A stretch of 64,000 bases of DNA from assembly GCA_030015575.1 (NCBI GenBank), contig JASDDO010000016.1, positions 177,752,815 through 177,816,814 on the forward strand, in the 5' to 3' direction. Made by a program: the position numbers and the translations under genes. Under the pieces are notes generated by a model, which was given only the letters and a program-made list of their open reading frames with translations, searched no databases and was not told the DNA's origin. Shown one piece after another: positions 1 through 12,600 of the stretch. Numbering within the stretch: the first letter of the stretch is position 1; the number at the start of each line of letters is the position of its first letter. Source of the DNA: Agapanthus africanus. Its lineage: Eukaryota; Streptophyta; Magnoliopsida; Asparagales; Amaryllidaceae.

Positions 1-639
1 AGTGAGATATACCTTTTGATATTATGTCGATGACATTTACCTATATCAGTGGATGGTTAGGTAAGGAGCATTAAACAACGGTGTAATTCTTCTTAACCAT
101 AAGTACAGTTTTCAACCTACGACACACAGTGAAAGAGTTGTTAGACTCAGCGGACTTATACAGAGTATTGTATGTTGTCCAGTGTCCATTAGGACAGAGG
201 GGTTGGTCCTCATACTATATTCTGTTTACTTTTAACTTCTCTAGTTCTTAGACATGTGTTTCGTAGAAACACAGGGTCTAAGTTTTGAGGAGTTATAGGT
301 ATTTGAATAGAGTAGAGAACCAGGTGTAGCAAGTATCGGGATTCTTCAAAGTGATCGAAGATGTAGATACTTGTGTATGGTATTCAGTTGATAGTAATGA
401 TAAAGAGAAATTGCTTCTCTTTCAGGTTACTCATAATTGGAAGCATTCCTAAGTTGAGTAACGCTGATCGGCCTCTCTCCATTTAGTTAACATGCACTGG
501 AGACAGCTGCATTATTTGAATCTGGTTAAATTAAATCAGTGCCTCTGGTTCTATATTGGATATAGTACAGTTCATATCTTAACATTGTTAAGGTACGGAG
601 AGTTGTCCGGCTTATGATTAAAACCAGACTCTGGATAAC

Positions 640-2175
640 TCAAGGCACGTTTCTGTAATGGCTGTTTGTGGGTTGACCCAGGCTATGACGAGGGTTGACT
701 TTCTACCATCTGGAAGATCAATAGTGATATTGTTCTAGACTCGCCACAGTTTTAATAAAAATGGATTTTTTCAGAAAACAGTAGTGGGAGTATGGTAGAA
801 CTGGAAGTGATTCCAAAACCGCAAACGATTACTGAAGATTTGAAAAGGAACCTAAAGATTCAATCTGATTTGACATTCCATTGGCCACTCCGCAGATTAG
901 GTGGGTAACTTCACGCACCCGAGAGGTACTCCGGTAGCCTCAAGGACGGTGACAGGGAAGTTCTTGTTTACCCACACTTGCCATTGTTGTTGTTCCAGGC
1001 TGCGAGACCCGGCGGGAGGATGAGTATAGCGTCGTTCTAAACTAGTTTTAGAAGTGCACGTCTATATGACTCTGGCAGAGGGTTGTCGTAGTCAGTGGGA
1101 GCAGCGGAAGCATTGGTGGACATCAGGCTTATGTCTATTTATAGACTAAAGCAGATATTGCGGAGATAGATCATCTATTTCTGATGTGACAGTCATGGGT
1201 TTGACGTCATCAGAATAGGGGATGGATCTGTTGAGAAGGTAGTAGGGTGTGATATCCTGGTATTTGGATGACATACACAGAGTAGGAAAAGAAATTCATA
1301 TACTACGATCGGTTATACTTTGGTCGTCACACAGTAGTTTCTCCACATAGGACTTGGACATTATATCAGACATACTGGTTACTAGATCTATGTTTTTAGA
1401 TCTAGATTTGGGTGGTTTCCCAATCAGGGTACCTTGACAGCATTCTAAGAGTATTTAGAATGGACGACTCCTGGCACGGTAGTGTACCTGCAGGTGATGG
1501 AGTCACCCTCTCTAAAGGTGTCTTATAGACTAAAGAAGAGAGGGATGTGCATGATTGGAAGATCACTTGCTTAGGCAATTGAGTCAATCATGAGATGTCA
1601 AGTACCACACCAGATGTTGTTCTTGCACTAAATGCAATAAGTTGACATTGATCCAATCCTGGAGAAACAGTCGGAAGCAGTTTTAGAACATAAGTGGCTG
1701 TTCTAGGGATATGATAACGAAAGCCCTATTTGGGAAACAGTTATCATTCCAGGCTTCCAAGGTGACCTGGACGACAAGGAGGTTGTCAGAGTTATAGTTT
1801 TCCTTCTTACGAGGGACAGTATTTTGGACAGGTAGTCCAAGAAAATACTGAGGGAGGCATGGCGCAGGATACTGATTAAGTTCAGTTGACGATACAGTCT
1901 AAGAAGTTTGGATTTGGAGTTCATTCATGAGCTAGGTCCCATCAGACATCCAGACATTCTAAGACAGGTATTGCTTATTTCGGGAGATGGCTTTCTCCGC
2001 GAACATAAGATATAGAGAGACATAGAAAGAAACATCAAGGCGGATCCACTCACTGAGGCTATTCCTCGACCGCAATAGTTTCACAAACAGGATTTGTGAG
2101 ACAGACTAGTAGGGGAGTTGGGTGTTCGGTATCACACAGGCTGTGAGTATGCGACATCGCAATAATTAGCCTTGA
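640..2175 (+). pseudogene. Decayed copia pol (RT to RNase H) in H
   Basis: No open frame survives, but the order of fragments follows copia pol. The stretch near 785-850 matches the linker ahead of RT that reads ELEEIPEPQTTTE in F. About 1200-1340 matches the RT region around the catalytic box in A-. About 1930-2060 matches the RNase H end, including the ADPLT segment that G still encodes. Stops and indels are dense. Most of the same decay is seen in A+ and A-, so it largely predates this copy. Confidence 0.75.
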
Positions 2176-2177
2176 GT

Positions 2178-2190
2178 GCAAGTGGGAGAT
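2178..2190 (+). promoter_or_regulatory. Polypurine tract of H
   Basis: A purine-rich tract, GCAAGTGGGAGAT, abuts the TGTTGG start of the 3' LTR. This is the normal plus-strand primer position. Confidence 0.8.
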
Positions 2191-4338
2191 TGTTGGAGAT
2201 AGTGCCCTTAGAGTCGATTATTGGATCACAGGCACGTGATTGCAATGATTGAGGGAGGACCTATCCCGGTAGGACAGTCTTACTCGAGATGATAGTTTGC
2301 TATCTGGTTTACCTTTATCATCGTGTACTGCTTTAGGTGACCTGACAGGTCACTATTGCACGTTGATAGAGCCCCTAGGATTCTTGCTTGACTACCGGCA
2401 GTATGAGGGCGATCATATACGTGGGAGCTGGTAGTCTATAAGCACATCCTTAAAAGGTCTCTAGTCGTGGAAGTTTCGAGACAGGGCATCGATTCTCCAG
2501 AGTAGACTAGTGTATACAGTCGAGACCCCGACGAGGGGCGGTGGCCGGTCTCACAATCCACTGGTGTCAGTTGGTTCACCTAAGATGTATACAGGTGCTC
2601 ATTGGGTTATGAGTACACCGGACAGGACTCGCCGGGAACATGCTAGTTGGTCTTATACCTGACGTCAGATAGCAGTTCCCAGGTGACATGTGTATAGGTT
2701 AGTTCATCGACCTGGGGATCGTCATTTGTCTCGTGTGAGTTCCCACTGTGCTTTGATTACTACCCTACCACGGCTCAAAGGAGTCGTGCAAACAGGTTTT
2801 AGTTGGGTACAGTCCCGAGCCACATGGAGGCAGTGAGCGGATCTTCAGGGGTTCGTCTCTCCCGGTATTGGGGGTGAGGTCGCGCTGTGTCTAGGAGAGC
2901 CATTACACGAAGTCCTTGGCCAAGGCATGAGATTTACTGGTAGGTATTCCAGTAGTATCTCAGGGTGTTCTGGGCTACACTCCGACACGACTTGTACCTC
3001 TTTTGGGGGTCTGACTTTTACCAACCCCCTAGGCCCGACATGCGATGCTCATAGACGAACGGACCGGACTGTACGGATATTGTCACTGACAGGCTCAGTA
3101 GGGTGTCAGGATGAGTTCGCTCATCGACGTCCCTTTTGGTCAATAGCTGGTGGCCCGTCACGTATTGGCTTATACCTCTGACGTGCTAGTGGTTAAATCC
3201 ACAGCCATAGTATTGACGAGTCTTTAGAGTCCACCACACTTACAGTTACTCAAGCTTTCGGGCGAAACGCTGTAGAGGCCGTATGGAGATATGGCAGGGT
3301 TCGATCAGATACGTGCGGTATTGCACGGATCGTGATCGGACGGTTTTTACTAGCCGGCTTTGGCTTAAGCCGGATCCTAGTATTTGATAGTGTAGTTTTG
3401 TCTCTTTGCATTTGTGTTCAGTGGGAATACAAATGCGGGCATGTATTTGCAGTATCGGGGTTTTCCTGTAATTTATTACGGGACCAGTTTTCTGGAGTTG
3501 CCAGTTTGCATTCCGTTCCGACCGGTTTTCCTTTGTTCTTTCCCGGCCGGACTTTTCCGATGGAGGGTGTTATTTGCAAGTTCGCAAATAACACATTGTG
3601 GAGGGTTTTCTTGCATATGGATTAATTATGAAAGCATCTTTTGATACCATTCTTATCTATCATCATCACTTGCTTTTTGTTGATTTGAGGTGATTAGTAG
3701 TTGATGTGAGTTAGTTATGATGATGTTTGGATATGGTCACCCTCTCTCTTTTCCTACACTCACCTCCCTCTTGCTTATGTATTCTTTTCCTCCACCATTT
3801 TCTCTTAGGAGATGGTTGAACATTTTTGAAAAGAGAAGATGAGAGCTTCATTTTTGAGAGTGTAGCAATTTGATCTCTTTTCATGCTAGAAAAATGCAAG
3901 AACCATTTTTCTTATCTTGATTCCTCCATCATCTTCAAATGGCAACAAAACCCCAAATGAGACATAGCCTCTACACTACACATTCTACAGCAAATCTTGG
4001 ACGCGTCGGCCAGCCAACTTCGCGCCCGAGTTGCCTCGGTATTAAGGTGGGAGCCCGTAAAAGATGCAGGCGATGTGGTGCCCCCTTCGGCGAGGAGGCG
4101 ACGATATGGAGACAGGACTTTCCGCGGGAGATCGGGACGATGACGAGAAGACCGGAGGACTCGGATCACTCGGTATATCTCTAACCCGTCTTGTAGTTAG
4201 CTAGAACTAGTTTAATGGTCCGATCCGGGTGTTTAGTGCGCGGTGGTGCCGGTTTGCTAAGTTCACAAAATTAAAGTTTATCACCGCTTCCGCATTTGGC
4301 CGTCGGATTGACGGCCGGGGCGCCGCCGTGCACTTACA
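2191..4338 (+). repeat. 3' LTR of H (family A, about 2.15 kb)
   Basis: The LTR runs from TGTTGGAGATAG to CACTTACA, with the TG...CA ends. It is homologous over its length to the A LTRs at 19737, 26541, 34022 and 36822 but is the most diverged of the five. No partner LTR is in the window, so its age cannot be estimated here. Confidence 0.9.
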
Positions 4339-4882
4339 GTAGCAATCTAAGAACAGTGGGAACATACTCGAGGCGAAGCAGCATTGTCAAGTCTACGGAC
4401 TATGCTGTACTCATGTCACCTGGGAACTGTTAACTGACGATGGGTATAATACCAACCAACAGTTCCCTGCGAGTCCTGTCCGGTGTACCCGTAACCCAAC
4501 GAGCACATGTATACTATCTCCAGTACAACGTACTGATGGCTGTGGGACAAACCATCTCCCCAACTGGGATGAGAAGCGTACACACTAGTTTACTCCGGAG
4601 TATCGATGCTCTGTGTCGATAATCCTACAACTAGGGACCTGAAAAATTATGTGCTTGTAGACTACCCAGCCACTAGTGTGACTGCCATCACAACGTTGGT
4701 AGTCAAGCAAGATCCTAAGGGCTCTATCAATACGTACACACATATTAAGATAGATAAAACCAAGTAGCATACTATCATGTTTAGCAAGACTGTTAATATA
4801 ACAGTGAATATCCTAAGCTTCCATTAAGTAATATACAAGCTAGTATGATACAATAATGGCCCCTAGGGCATATACACTAACA
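4339..4882 (-). repeat. 3' LTR fragment of F
   Basis: Read on the minus strand, the LTR opens TGTTAGTGTATATGCCC and follows the B, E and G LTRs to the point where H interrupts it. It is a related but separate sequence from B. Confidence 0.8.
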
Positions 4883-4898
4883 ATCTCCCACTTGCACT
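4883..4898 (-). promoter_or_regulatory. Polypurine tract of F
   Basis: The minus strand reads GTGCAAGTGGGAGAT directly before the LTR start. The same tract occurs in B, G and, with small changes, in family A. Confidence 0.8.
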
Positions 4899-5147
4899 AG
4901 GGCCATGTACTGGCATATCGAAGACCGATCATCTCGAGTAGCCTCTCGAACTGAATCTGTGGTAAGGCCTTTGTGAATGGATCAGCAATGTTCTCCTCTG
5001 TAGCAACTCTCCGGACCTCGATCTCCCTGCGATCAATGATCTCCCTGATCAGGTGATACCGCCTTAAGATGTGTCTGGACTACTGATGGGACCTGGGTTC
5101 CTTTGCTAAAGCTATAGCTCCGATGTTGTCGCAATACAGCGGTATTG
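4897..5147 (-). pseudogene. RNase H C-terminal end of F pol
   Basis: This encodes the last part of copia RNase H: short stretches such as LAKEPRSHQ, SRHILRRYHLIREII and ADPFTKAL are readable, followed by a stop at 4897-4899. An in-frame TAG at 5080-5082 sits where G has AAG (Lys). The rest of the gene is at 57558-59337, more than 52 kb away, because element C inserted within the RNase H region. Confidence 0.85.
5143..5147. repeat. TSD TATTG of element C
   Basis: The left copy is at 5143-5147 and the right copy at 57553-57557. The uninterrupted homologous site is in the RNase H region of G at 61758-61762. Confidence 0.95.
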
Positions 5148-6380
5148 TGTTACGACCCGAAAGTACGGAACGTGACCGGCACTTAAATTACGAAGCGTCT
5201 AGAAGCGCCATGTAATCTAAGCAAGCCAAAGCCCAGAAATCTAAACCATATAAAAGAAGATGTAAAGGAAAACATGCAGAAAACAAGTTTAAAAGCAACA
5301 TCTAATTTTCTCAAAAATTTCGGCAGAGTCTCCTTTGTAAAAACTGGCCCCAAACGGGTATAAACAAGAATAAATACATACAAACAATAAAAGGCATCCC
5401 CAAGCGGGAGCTAGCTCTACGCCAACAGGCGGAAACAACCACACCAAGCACAATAATATACAACGCCAAAGGGCGAGGCTCCAAACTCAAAAGAAACAAA
5501 TCCACCAAACCACAATAAAACATGCACGACTCTAAGGTCGAAATAAATAACTGGTCCATACAACTTATCAAGTAATACAAGTTTGGCTGATGGAGCATAC
5601 TAGATACCAATGAAATAAATAAAGTACAACGGCGGTCCTCATACAAATGAACCAACCTACCGTGCAAATCACCCTGAATGAAAAGATGTGCCAGCAAGCT
5701 GCCAAGGAAACCTGTACATCGAACCTGTAATAAAATTTGGCACAACGGGGGTGAGTTGCCAACTCGTGAGTAGAAGACATCTGCGAAAAGAAATCGAATG
5801 CACGACGCTGTCCTAGGTCATAATATACTAATATATCACTAGGCATCTATAAGTGTAGGTAATAAACTACGCGTAAGTGCAAATGCTCCATCCTCGTGTC
5901 AGTGCCTCAAATAGTAATATGTCGTGTGAATGAGTATGCATGCACCATGAATGTAAAACAATCAACCCTGAAATCTGGATATATCTGTATAAAAAGTCTT
6001 TAACTTTCACCATAGTAAAATTTGTATAGAAGTCTGAAACATCATCGATGAAATCCATGGAAATCTGTGTCAAGCATCGACACAAAACATGTAAATCTCA
6101 AGTCTCAATACCTCATAGTCTCAATATCTCGGGCTCCGTCAGTCCGGATCGGCCCATATCATCAAATCTCACTACAACGGTCGGTATCCTCCGGATATCC
6201 GCCGCGCCAGACATCACCGGTAGGTAGTCTTCCCCTGCCAGGCTCATCATCTACAACTCGATCTTCTTGCCCCGGGGTACCATACCGGGTCCACCATGTA
6301 CCCGAGACGGTTCATCCACTCCTTAAATCGGGTCTCGAAATCCAACAGAAAACATGAAATCTCATGGTGGACGACACATA
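5148..6380 (-). repeat. C 3' LTR, piece 1 of 3
   Basis: This piece matches 43599-44835 of the 5' LTR. I counted roughly 40 substitutions over about 1.23 kb, near 3%. The short ORFs that can be read here on both strands are not conserved genes. It ends at ACATA, where element B is inserted. Confidence 0.9.
6376..6380. repeat. TSD ACATA of element B
   Basis: The copies are at 6376-6380 and 16795-16799. The empty site is in C's other LTR at 44831-44835. Confidence 0.95.
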
Positions 6381-8605
6381 TGTAGGGTTCCTAGGCACAC
6401 TAATGAAGTCTCACAAGGCATCAAACATGGCTAATTCAAATTTTACGGGTGCCTACAAACCCTAATACGGATCGTTAACTAGATAAATAGGAGAAGCAAG
6501 CATGTAAACGGAAATGTATCTAAAGGAAAGGGGCTACAACCTTTGTAGATCCGGTCCACCACCTCCTAGGCTCCGTGATGAAGTCCCCTCGCTGTCCAAA
6601 TCGTATCTTGGGCTCTAGCGTCGGCTTCATCGGAGGAAAAACGGGCTAGGTCATCGACGACGTGCCGAAGATGATCTACGTCGAGGCATCACTTGATCAA
6701 GCTCCACCTTCACCAAGCCATGAAAATTTGTGAAGGAAACACCCTATACTACTTGGCAAGAGGTAGAGGATGAAGAAATAGGAAGTGGGTAGACTTTAGT
6801 TTTGGATTTCTCACTAGTTTTCATCACTTGCCATTGGAGTAGCAAGCTTTCTTCATGGAAGAAGAAGATGAAGAAGAAGAATAAGATATGATAAGTCTTA
6901 ATTTAAAAAGGAAAATAAATGAATACTTATCATTTCTTCAACCATGGTTTAGTGTAGAGATTTAACTAAGGTTAGATGAGTGGTTAGGGTTAAAGAAGAG
7001 ACAAGAATGGTGACTTAGTCAAGGTTTCAAGAAGTTTCAACTAAAAACAAAACAAGTCCACCATTTATCTTTCTCTTTTTCTTTTCAAATGAAACAAATA
7101 AAATAAATAAATAGATAAATGAATAAGCAAATGAAATGATACCCTAACCACTCACTAACCATGGTTCAATACTTTACACAAAACCAAGCAAGAATGTATC
7201 ATCAAACATGATACAATCATGTGCACAAAATATATCACATATACAATGTGCAATACAAGCGAGTAAATCCATTTAAAGTGAACCAATACTATTTAATGCA
7301 AAGTAATATATCAAATATATAATTATACATTAAATCATTAAATCAACACTTGATTTAACGATCCGGTCATATCGCATATAACCGACTAGTATCCTATGTA
7401 TCGGCTTATCGAATCAATCCTTGATTCGATAACTAGGTTACATCGCATATAACCAATCGATACATTCATCGCGAGAATGGAATACGGTATCACATACACG
7501 CATTATTCTCGGTCCCGCACATATCTCATATGCGCTCCTATTTCGTTTCGCTTGAGCCAGGAAACCTCTATGTAGGACTCTAAAGACTCGTCAATACGCC
7601 GGCAGCAGATGATGATCATATCAAACACCCACAAGCCGCAAGCGGTCTGCTAAACGTAACGGCCACCCGGGTATTGAGCGATCAGAAGATCGACGAGCAA
7701 GCCCGCTCACACTCCTGTGAATCCAACCAGTAACACTTACCGTACAGTCCGGTCTGTTTGTCTGATATGTCGCATATCTCGCCTAGGGTTGGTAAACGTC
7801 AGACCCTAGTAGCTCGATAAGTCATGCCGACTTGAGGTCCATAACATTCGTGAAACTACTGATAACTCTTACCAGTATATCACTGCAACCCTGGCCAGGG
7901 ATTTCCTGTGATGGCCAGTCGAGCATAGCACAACATCAACCCCCAATACCGGGAGAGACGAATCCCTTCCTATCGCTCATTGCCTCCATGTGAATCGGGA
8001 CTGTACCCAAAAACCACCTGTTTGTACAACTCAGTAGAGCCGTGGTAGGGTGGAAATCAAAGCACAGTGGGAGATACACAAGACTCTATGACGATCTCGG
8101 GTCAACAGACTAAGCTGTACCAGTGTCACCAGAGAACTGCCATCTGACGTGAGGTATAATACCATCTGGGAGTTCTCGGCGAGTCCGTTCAGTGTACCCA
8201 GTCTCCACTGAGCACCCGCATACCATCTTCGATGTCAAACACCAATGGATATGGGATCATCCATCGCCCATCGCATAGGTCGAGAAGATATGCGCTAGTC
8301 TACTCTGGAATATCGATGCCCCGTCTCGATATTCCCACGACTAGGAACAATGAAGGATGTACTCACTGACTACCCAGTCCCCACTAGTATGATCTGCATC
8401 ATAGTCCTGGAAGTCGAGTACACATCCTAAGGGCTTTATCAACATGTAATCAGAGAGACAGAAAGTATACATGTTAAGATAAAGAGCAACCAGATAGCGT
8501 ACTATCATGTCGAGCAAGAAAGTCCTACCTATATATGTCCCAGCATCCACTACAATATACATCCAATGTACAGTAATGGCCTCTAGGGCATACTTATAAC
8601 TAACA
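6381..8605 (-). repeat. 3' LTR of B
   Basis: It is bounded by TGTAGGGTTCC and ATAACTAACA on the plus strand, that is TGTTAG...CA on its own strand. It pairs with 14569-16794. One difference from its partner is an extra GAATAA-type indel in the GAA-rich tract near 6880. Confidence 0.93.
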
Positions 8606-8620
8606 ATCTCCCACTTGCAC
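8606..8620 (-). promoter_or_regulatory. Polypurine tract of B
   Basis: The minus strand reads GTGCAAGTGGGAGAT next to the 3' LTR. Confidence 0.8.
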
Positions 8621-11250
8621 TAGGGCCATCTGTAGCAGTGGTCGCAGTATCTAATACTCAACCATCCCATATGAGTCTCTCTCTGGGAAAAGGCCTTCGT
8701 GAGTGGATCCGCCGTGTTGTCCTCTAAGTCTTCTCTCCTAACCTCGATCACCCTGGAGATCAACTATCTCCATGATTAGGTGATGCTGCCTCAGAATTTG
8801 TCTGGGTCACAGATGGGACCAAGGTTCCAGGGCCGAAGCCACACTTCCATTGTCATACAATGGCAGGAACCTAGTTCATCTTATGAACCAATATACACCC
8901 AAACTGCCTCTTTGGCAGTATCTTTAATAGCGATGTTACCAGCCTTTATCGTCTAGTTTGCCACGGCATCGAGCTTGGAACTCTTCCAACATACCGTCCC
9001 TTTACTGAGGGTAAAGACAGTGCCTGTGACTGACATTCAGTCGTCTTTATCACCCTGGAACACTTCCGGTGATTCTCCCCAGGATCGATTAATACAATCT
9101 CACTATACCTAGTGAGAACCCTAATATCCCTTTAGATCTATCTCATAGGTCCAAATCTCAGGATTTAGGAGGTATCATCTTTATCCTATTTGGAGAATCC
9201 TTGTGATAATAGAAGATTGACCGATCGTAGTATAGGAAACTCTTTTCCTATCAAGAGTATGTTGTCTACGTACAATACGAAGATGACCACCTTACTCTCT
9301 ACTACCCTTTTGTATATACAAGGTTCGTCTACCATTTTGATGAAGTCAAACACTTTGACTATCACATCAAAACAGACGTTCCAACTCCGCGATGCCTGCT
9401 TCATTATGTAAAGCAACTTGCACACTTTTTCGCTGCTCCCACTGTTTACGAAGACCTCTGGCTGTGTTCTTATAGACGTTCTCTTTTAAATCAGTATTTA
9501 GAAAAGCAGTCAGGGCACCCAACCACCAGATATCGTAGTCATGGTATGTAGCAATGTTAAGTAGGATCCGGATGGACTTAAGTCACTTGGAAAAGGTTTC
9601 ATCATTATCCATGCTCGGTTGATGACTAAAACCTTTAATAAGCCTAGCTTTGAAAGTCTCAACTTTTCCATCTACACCAAGTAATCTTCTCAAGATATAC
9701 TTGCTCCTGATGGGGATTTAACCCTTCAGATATAGCAGCCAAAGTCCATACTTTGCTGGTGTACATGGATGCCATCTCAGATCGCTAAGCATCCAGCCAT
9801 TCTTACAGAGTCCCTACTCTTGATAGCCTGCTCGAAACTAGTTGGGTCATCATCTCATGATGCATTCCTTGCTCCCACTGTCATCGAGAAACCGAGGTAT
9901 CTCTCAGGCGGATGAGGAACCCTACTAGATCGGCGGAGAGGCTGAGGTTCGTCGGGAACTATAGAATCTTATGGTTCTGTCAAATCATCAACTGCAGTTT
10001 TGTATAGCTGGAACCTTTCCAGTTCTACAGAACTGATCCTGCCTCGAGCTTGTCCGGATTTTGCTTTAAACATAGGCCGGACAACCCCAAATCTTAACTC
10101 GCTTAAGAGATGGGTTCTTCCCATACCATATCTCATATGGAGTGGTAGGCATTGATTTGATTCAAACCTAATTCAATAGATATGCAGCTTCTCAAGTGCA
10201 TATCCCCAAAAGGAAATAGGTAACTCAGTAATACTCATCATAGAGCACACCATATCTAATATTGTGCAATTGCTCCGCCCTGATACACCGTTGTGCTGTG
10301 GTGTATTCAGAGGAGTAACACTGAGAGAAAATCTCATTCTCCTTTAGAATAGTCCACGAATTCTATGCACAAGTATTCTCCTCCCTGATCTTATCATAGG
10401 ACATAATACTTATACACGTATTTTGGTTCTCTACTTCTAACTTATATTCTGTGAATATCTCAAAAGGTTCGGACTTATGTTTCAACAGGAACATATGACT
10501 GAATCTTGAGAGATTATCAGAGAATATAATGAAGTATGAAGAACCAGTCCTGGCATGTGTAGACAGGAGACTTTACATACATCATCATGTATCAGTCCCA
10601 AGAGTTTACTAACTCTTTCTCTGTTTCTAATAAACAGAGCTATGGTCATCTAATCTTTGTGACATGACTGGCAAGATTCACAAGATGTAAATTCAAACTG
10701 ATTTAAATATGCATCTAAAATGTAACTTCAGCCAGTCGGGTCGCATTGATGTGACCTAGTCTACAATGCCTCAAGAAGGATTCGTTCATTTCTGAACTCT
10801 TCTTCTTGTGTGTGTTCTGTATACTAGGAACTGTAGTTTGATTTAGAACTTCAATGCTTTTAGATAACGTGCCTGAACCGATCAACTTTTGATATAGGAA
10901 ATGTTCAAAACATTATCCATCAATACAAAATTACATCCTTTCTTTACTAATAAAGAGACTGATATGATTTTGTATATCAGGTTCGGTATCTAATAGCATT
11001 TGTTCAGAATCAATGTATTGGTAATACAGGGTGACAGTGACCAACAGACTTGGCTGCAACACTTGCCCCGTTTTCTGTCTCATGAAACTTATCACCCGTT
11101 CTCAGTTTTTCTACCTTTTTGTAGCCCTATGTAACATATTACATATCTGGGATCCTGATCCGGTATCAAATACCCAGGATTCAGAGGATACTGAGAAACA
11201 GTTCTTTGTAATGAACACACCCGAAGATGATGCATCAGCATGCACTCTCT
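8621..11250 (-). pseudogene. Decayed copia pol of B (protease, integrase, RT, RNase H)
   Basis: Read on the minus strand, a protease relic with SWVFDTGSGSQICN is visible; the DTG active-site codons are at 11159-11167. Integrase-like sequence follows at about 10850-10100, then a linker near 9990. RT is readable at 9186-9425, with KQASRSWNVCFD and LYVDNILLIG, so the YVDD catalytic box has become YVDN. RNase H is only a relic between about 9110 and 8640. Frameshifts and stops separate all of these. G is the better-preserved relative. Confidence 0.82.
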
Positions 11251-12600
11251 TCGTTTGGGCGGCATAGGAATCTTGGTATTCCCTATTTCCTGCTCTGTCT
11301 TATAACAATTATAAGTTGGAGCGGGACCAACGTTCCCCAGCTCAGTACAACAAGCGGGTTCGGTCAATACATCCATATTATTATCTTGATTAAGGCGTGA
11401 TATGGTCGCTACCTGGAGAGAGAGAGAGAAGAAAACACTCTGCGTGCGCTCTTGCAAGATCAGATTGGTTATATATTTTATCTAATCAGGATGGCTCCCA
11501 CGTTTTTATCAAATCTTCCTTCAAACCTTAAAAGGAAAGACTAGCCGGGATTAATTACACTCTACAAGTTCGCCAATCTTTCAGCCAGGCCAGTGTCGGT
11601 ACTTTGAGGGAGGTTCCCCGTGCATTCGCACGGACTTAATTACAGTAAACCTCGTTTTCCTAGAGGCGTAACCCCGTTGACACCTTTCTAGACACCTACT
11701 TGATCGGCTAATTGCAAAGTGCAAAACTCTCCCAGGAGTAACAATTACTCGCAGTGGGTATCGAGATCCAACTATCATATAGAAGGTATGCAATCTCATT
11801 GCAAATTTCAACACTTGAAACTCCCGATAATGTTTTTTACCCCTAGCACCTATGACCTTGGCTAAGGTCAACAAATCATAGGTACTAGTCAAGTTCTACC
11901 CGTCATTTCGTGATTAATTAGACCCACCCACATGATCCTTGGCTAAGGTCAACAAAGCTACATGACTGTACTAACTAATCGCATCATATGCGGTGTAGGA
12001 AGACATCACTTAGCTACCGTACACTGTGCCTTGACTATGGTCAACAAACACAGCACGAATACTAAGTACTCTACTTCCTAAAATGACGGAGGGTTGCGAA
12101 TGGTTTTTGTGAAAACCTTTAACGCTTTGAACTTGATCTCGTTGCGGAATCAAATGGTTTTTAAATGGAATGTTTTTCGAAGCTTTTCTAGTTTTGCTAA
12201 AGGGGTCACTCCCGGTGAAGGGATCGTCGGCCCTTTCCTCGTCGAATGAGGTGCGGGATATATCATATATATCACTGTGCAAAGCAGAAACTATAGAAGC
12301 GATCAAAAGACAAACCGAGGGTTGTAGCATCTGCCAGTTATTGCTAAAGGAGTCACTCCCGGTGAAGAGATCTCGGTCCTTTCCTTATCGAATAAGGTGC
12401 AGGATGTTCGACAAGGAACACCACGATGCAAAGCAAGAACTGTAGCTACCTGTTTTATTTTGAAATTCGATTCCACAACATCAATTAGGTTTATTTTTTT
12501 TTCATTAATCTCATTAATGAATATCCCATCATTTAAGTCCACCTAACCATCACAGATAAATATAACGTACGCTTATGCCATCCGCATTCGCCTCGATGTC
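11251..12600 (-). pseudogene. Gag-position block of B, not readable
   Basis: This region lies between the leader and the protease relic, where copia gag belongs. A possible trace of the zinc knuckle is YNCYKTEQ near 11320. The block contains a duplicated module of about 147 bp (units starting near 12196 and 12343, each with GTCACTCCCGGTGAAG) and repeated GCTAAGGTCAACAAA motifs near 11861, 11942 and 12037. The same arrangement is seen in family A. No open gag frame is present. Confidence 0.5.
12190..12440. repeat. Two-copy tandem module in B interior (period about 147 bp)
   Basis: Each unit has a TCACTCCCGGTGAAG core, a pyrimidine-rich CCTTTCCT stretch, GAATGAGGTGC or GAATAAGGTGC, and ends with GCAAAGCA. 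The related pair in A+ (30087-30360) has a period of 137 bp. Confidence 0.7.

Larger units (their letters stand above)
1..4338 (+). mobile_element. Element H: 3' part of a family-A Angela-like copia element
   Basis: This is the right-hand part of a plus-strand LTR retrotransposon whose 5' LTR and 5' interior lie beyond the left edge. Bases 1-2190 align by eye with the 3' interior of A+ (about 31860-34021), and 2191-4338 with the A-family LTR. It is more diverged from A+ and A- than they are from each other. The sequence after its 3' end resumes inside another LTR (F), so H appears to be inserted in F. If so, the 5 bp after it, GTAGC at 4339-4343, should be the right TSD; the left copy is out of view. 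Confidence 0.85.
4339..5147 (-). mobile_element. Element F, left piece: 3' LTR fragment and RNase H end
   Basis: Element F is the oldest layer seen, a minus-strand Angela-like copia element. This piece holds part of its 3' LTR (4339-4882), its PPT, and the last codons of pol. It stops at TATTG (5143-5147), where element C inserted; F resumes after the second TATTG at 57553-57557. The LTR part begins abruptly where H ends, because H apparently inserted into this LTR. Confidence 0.85.
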
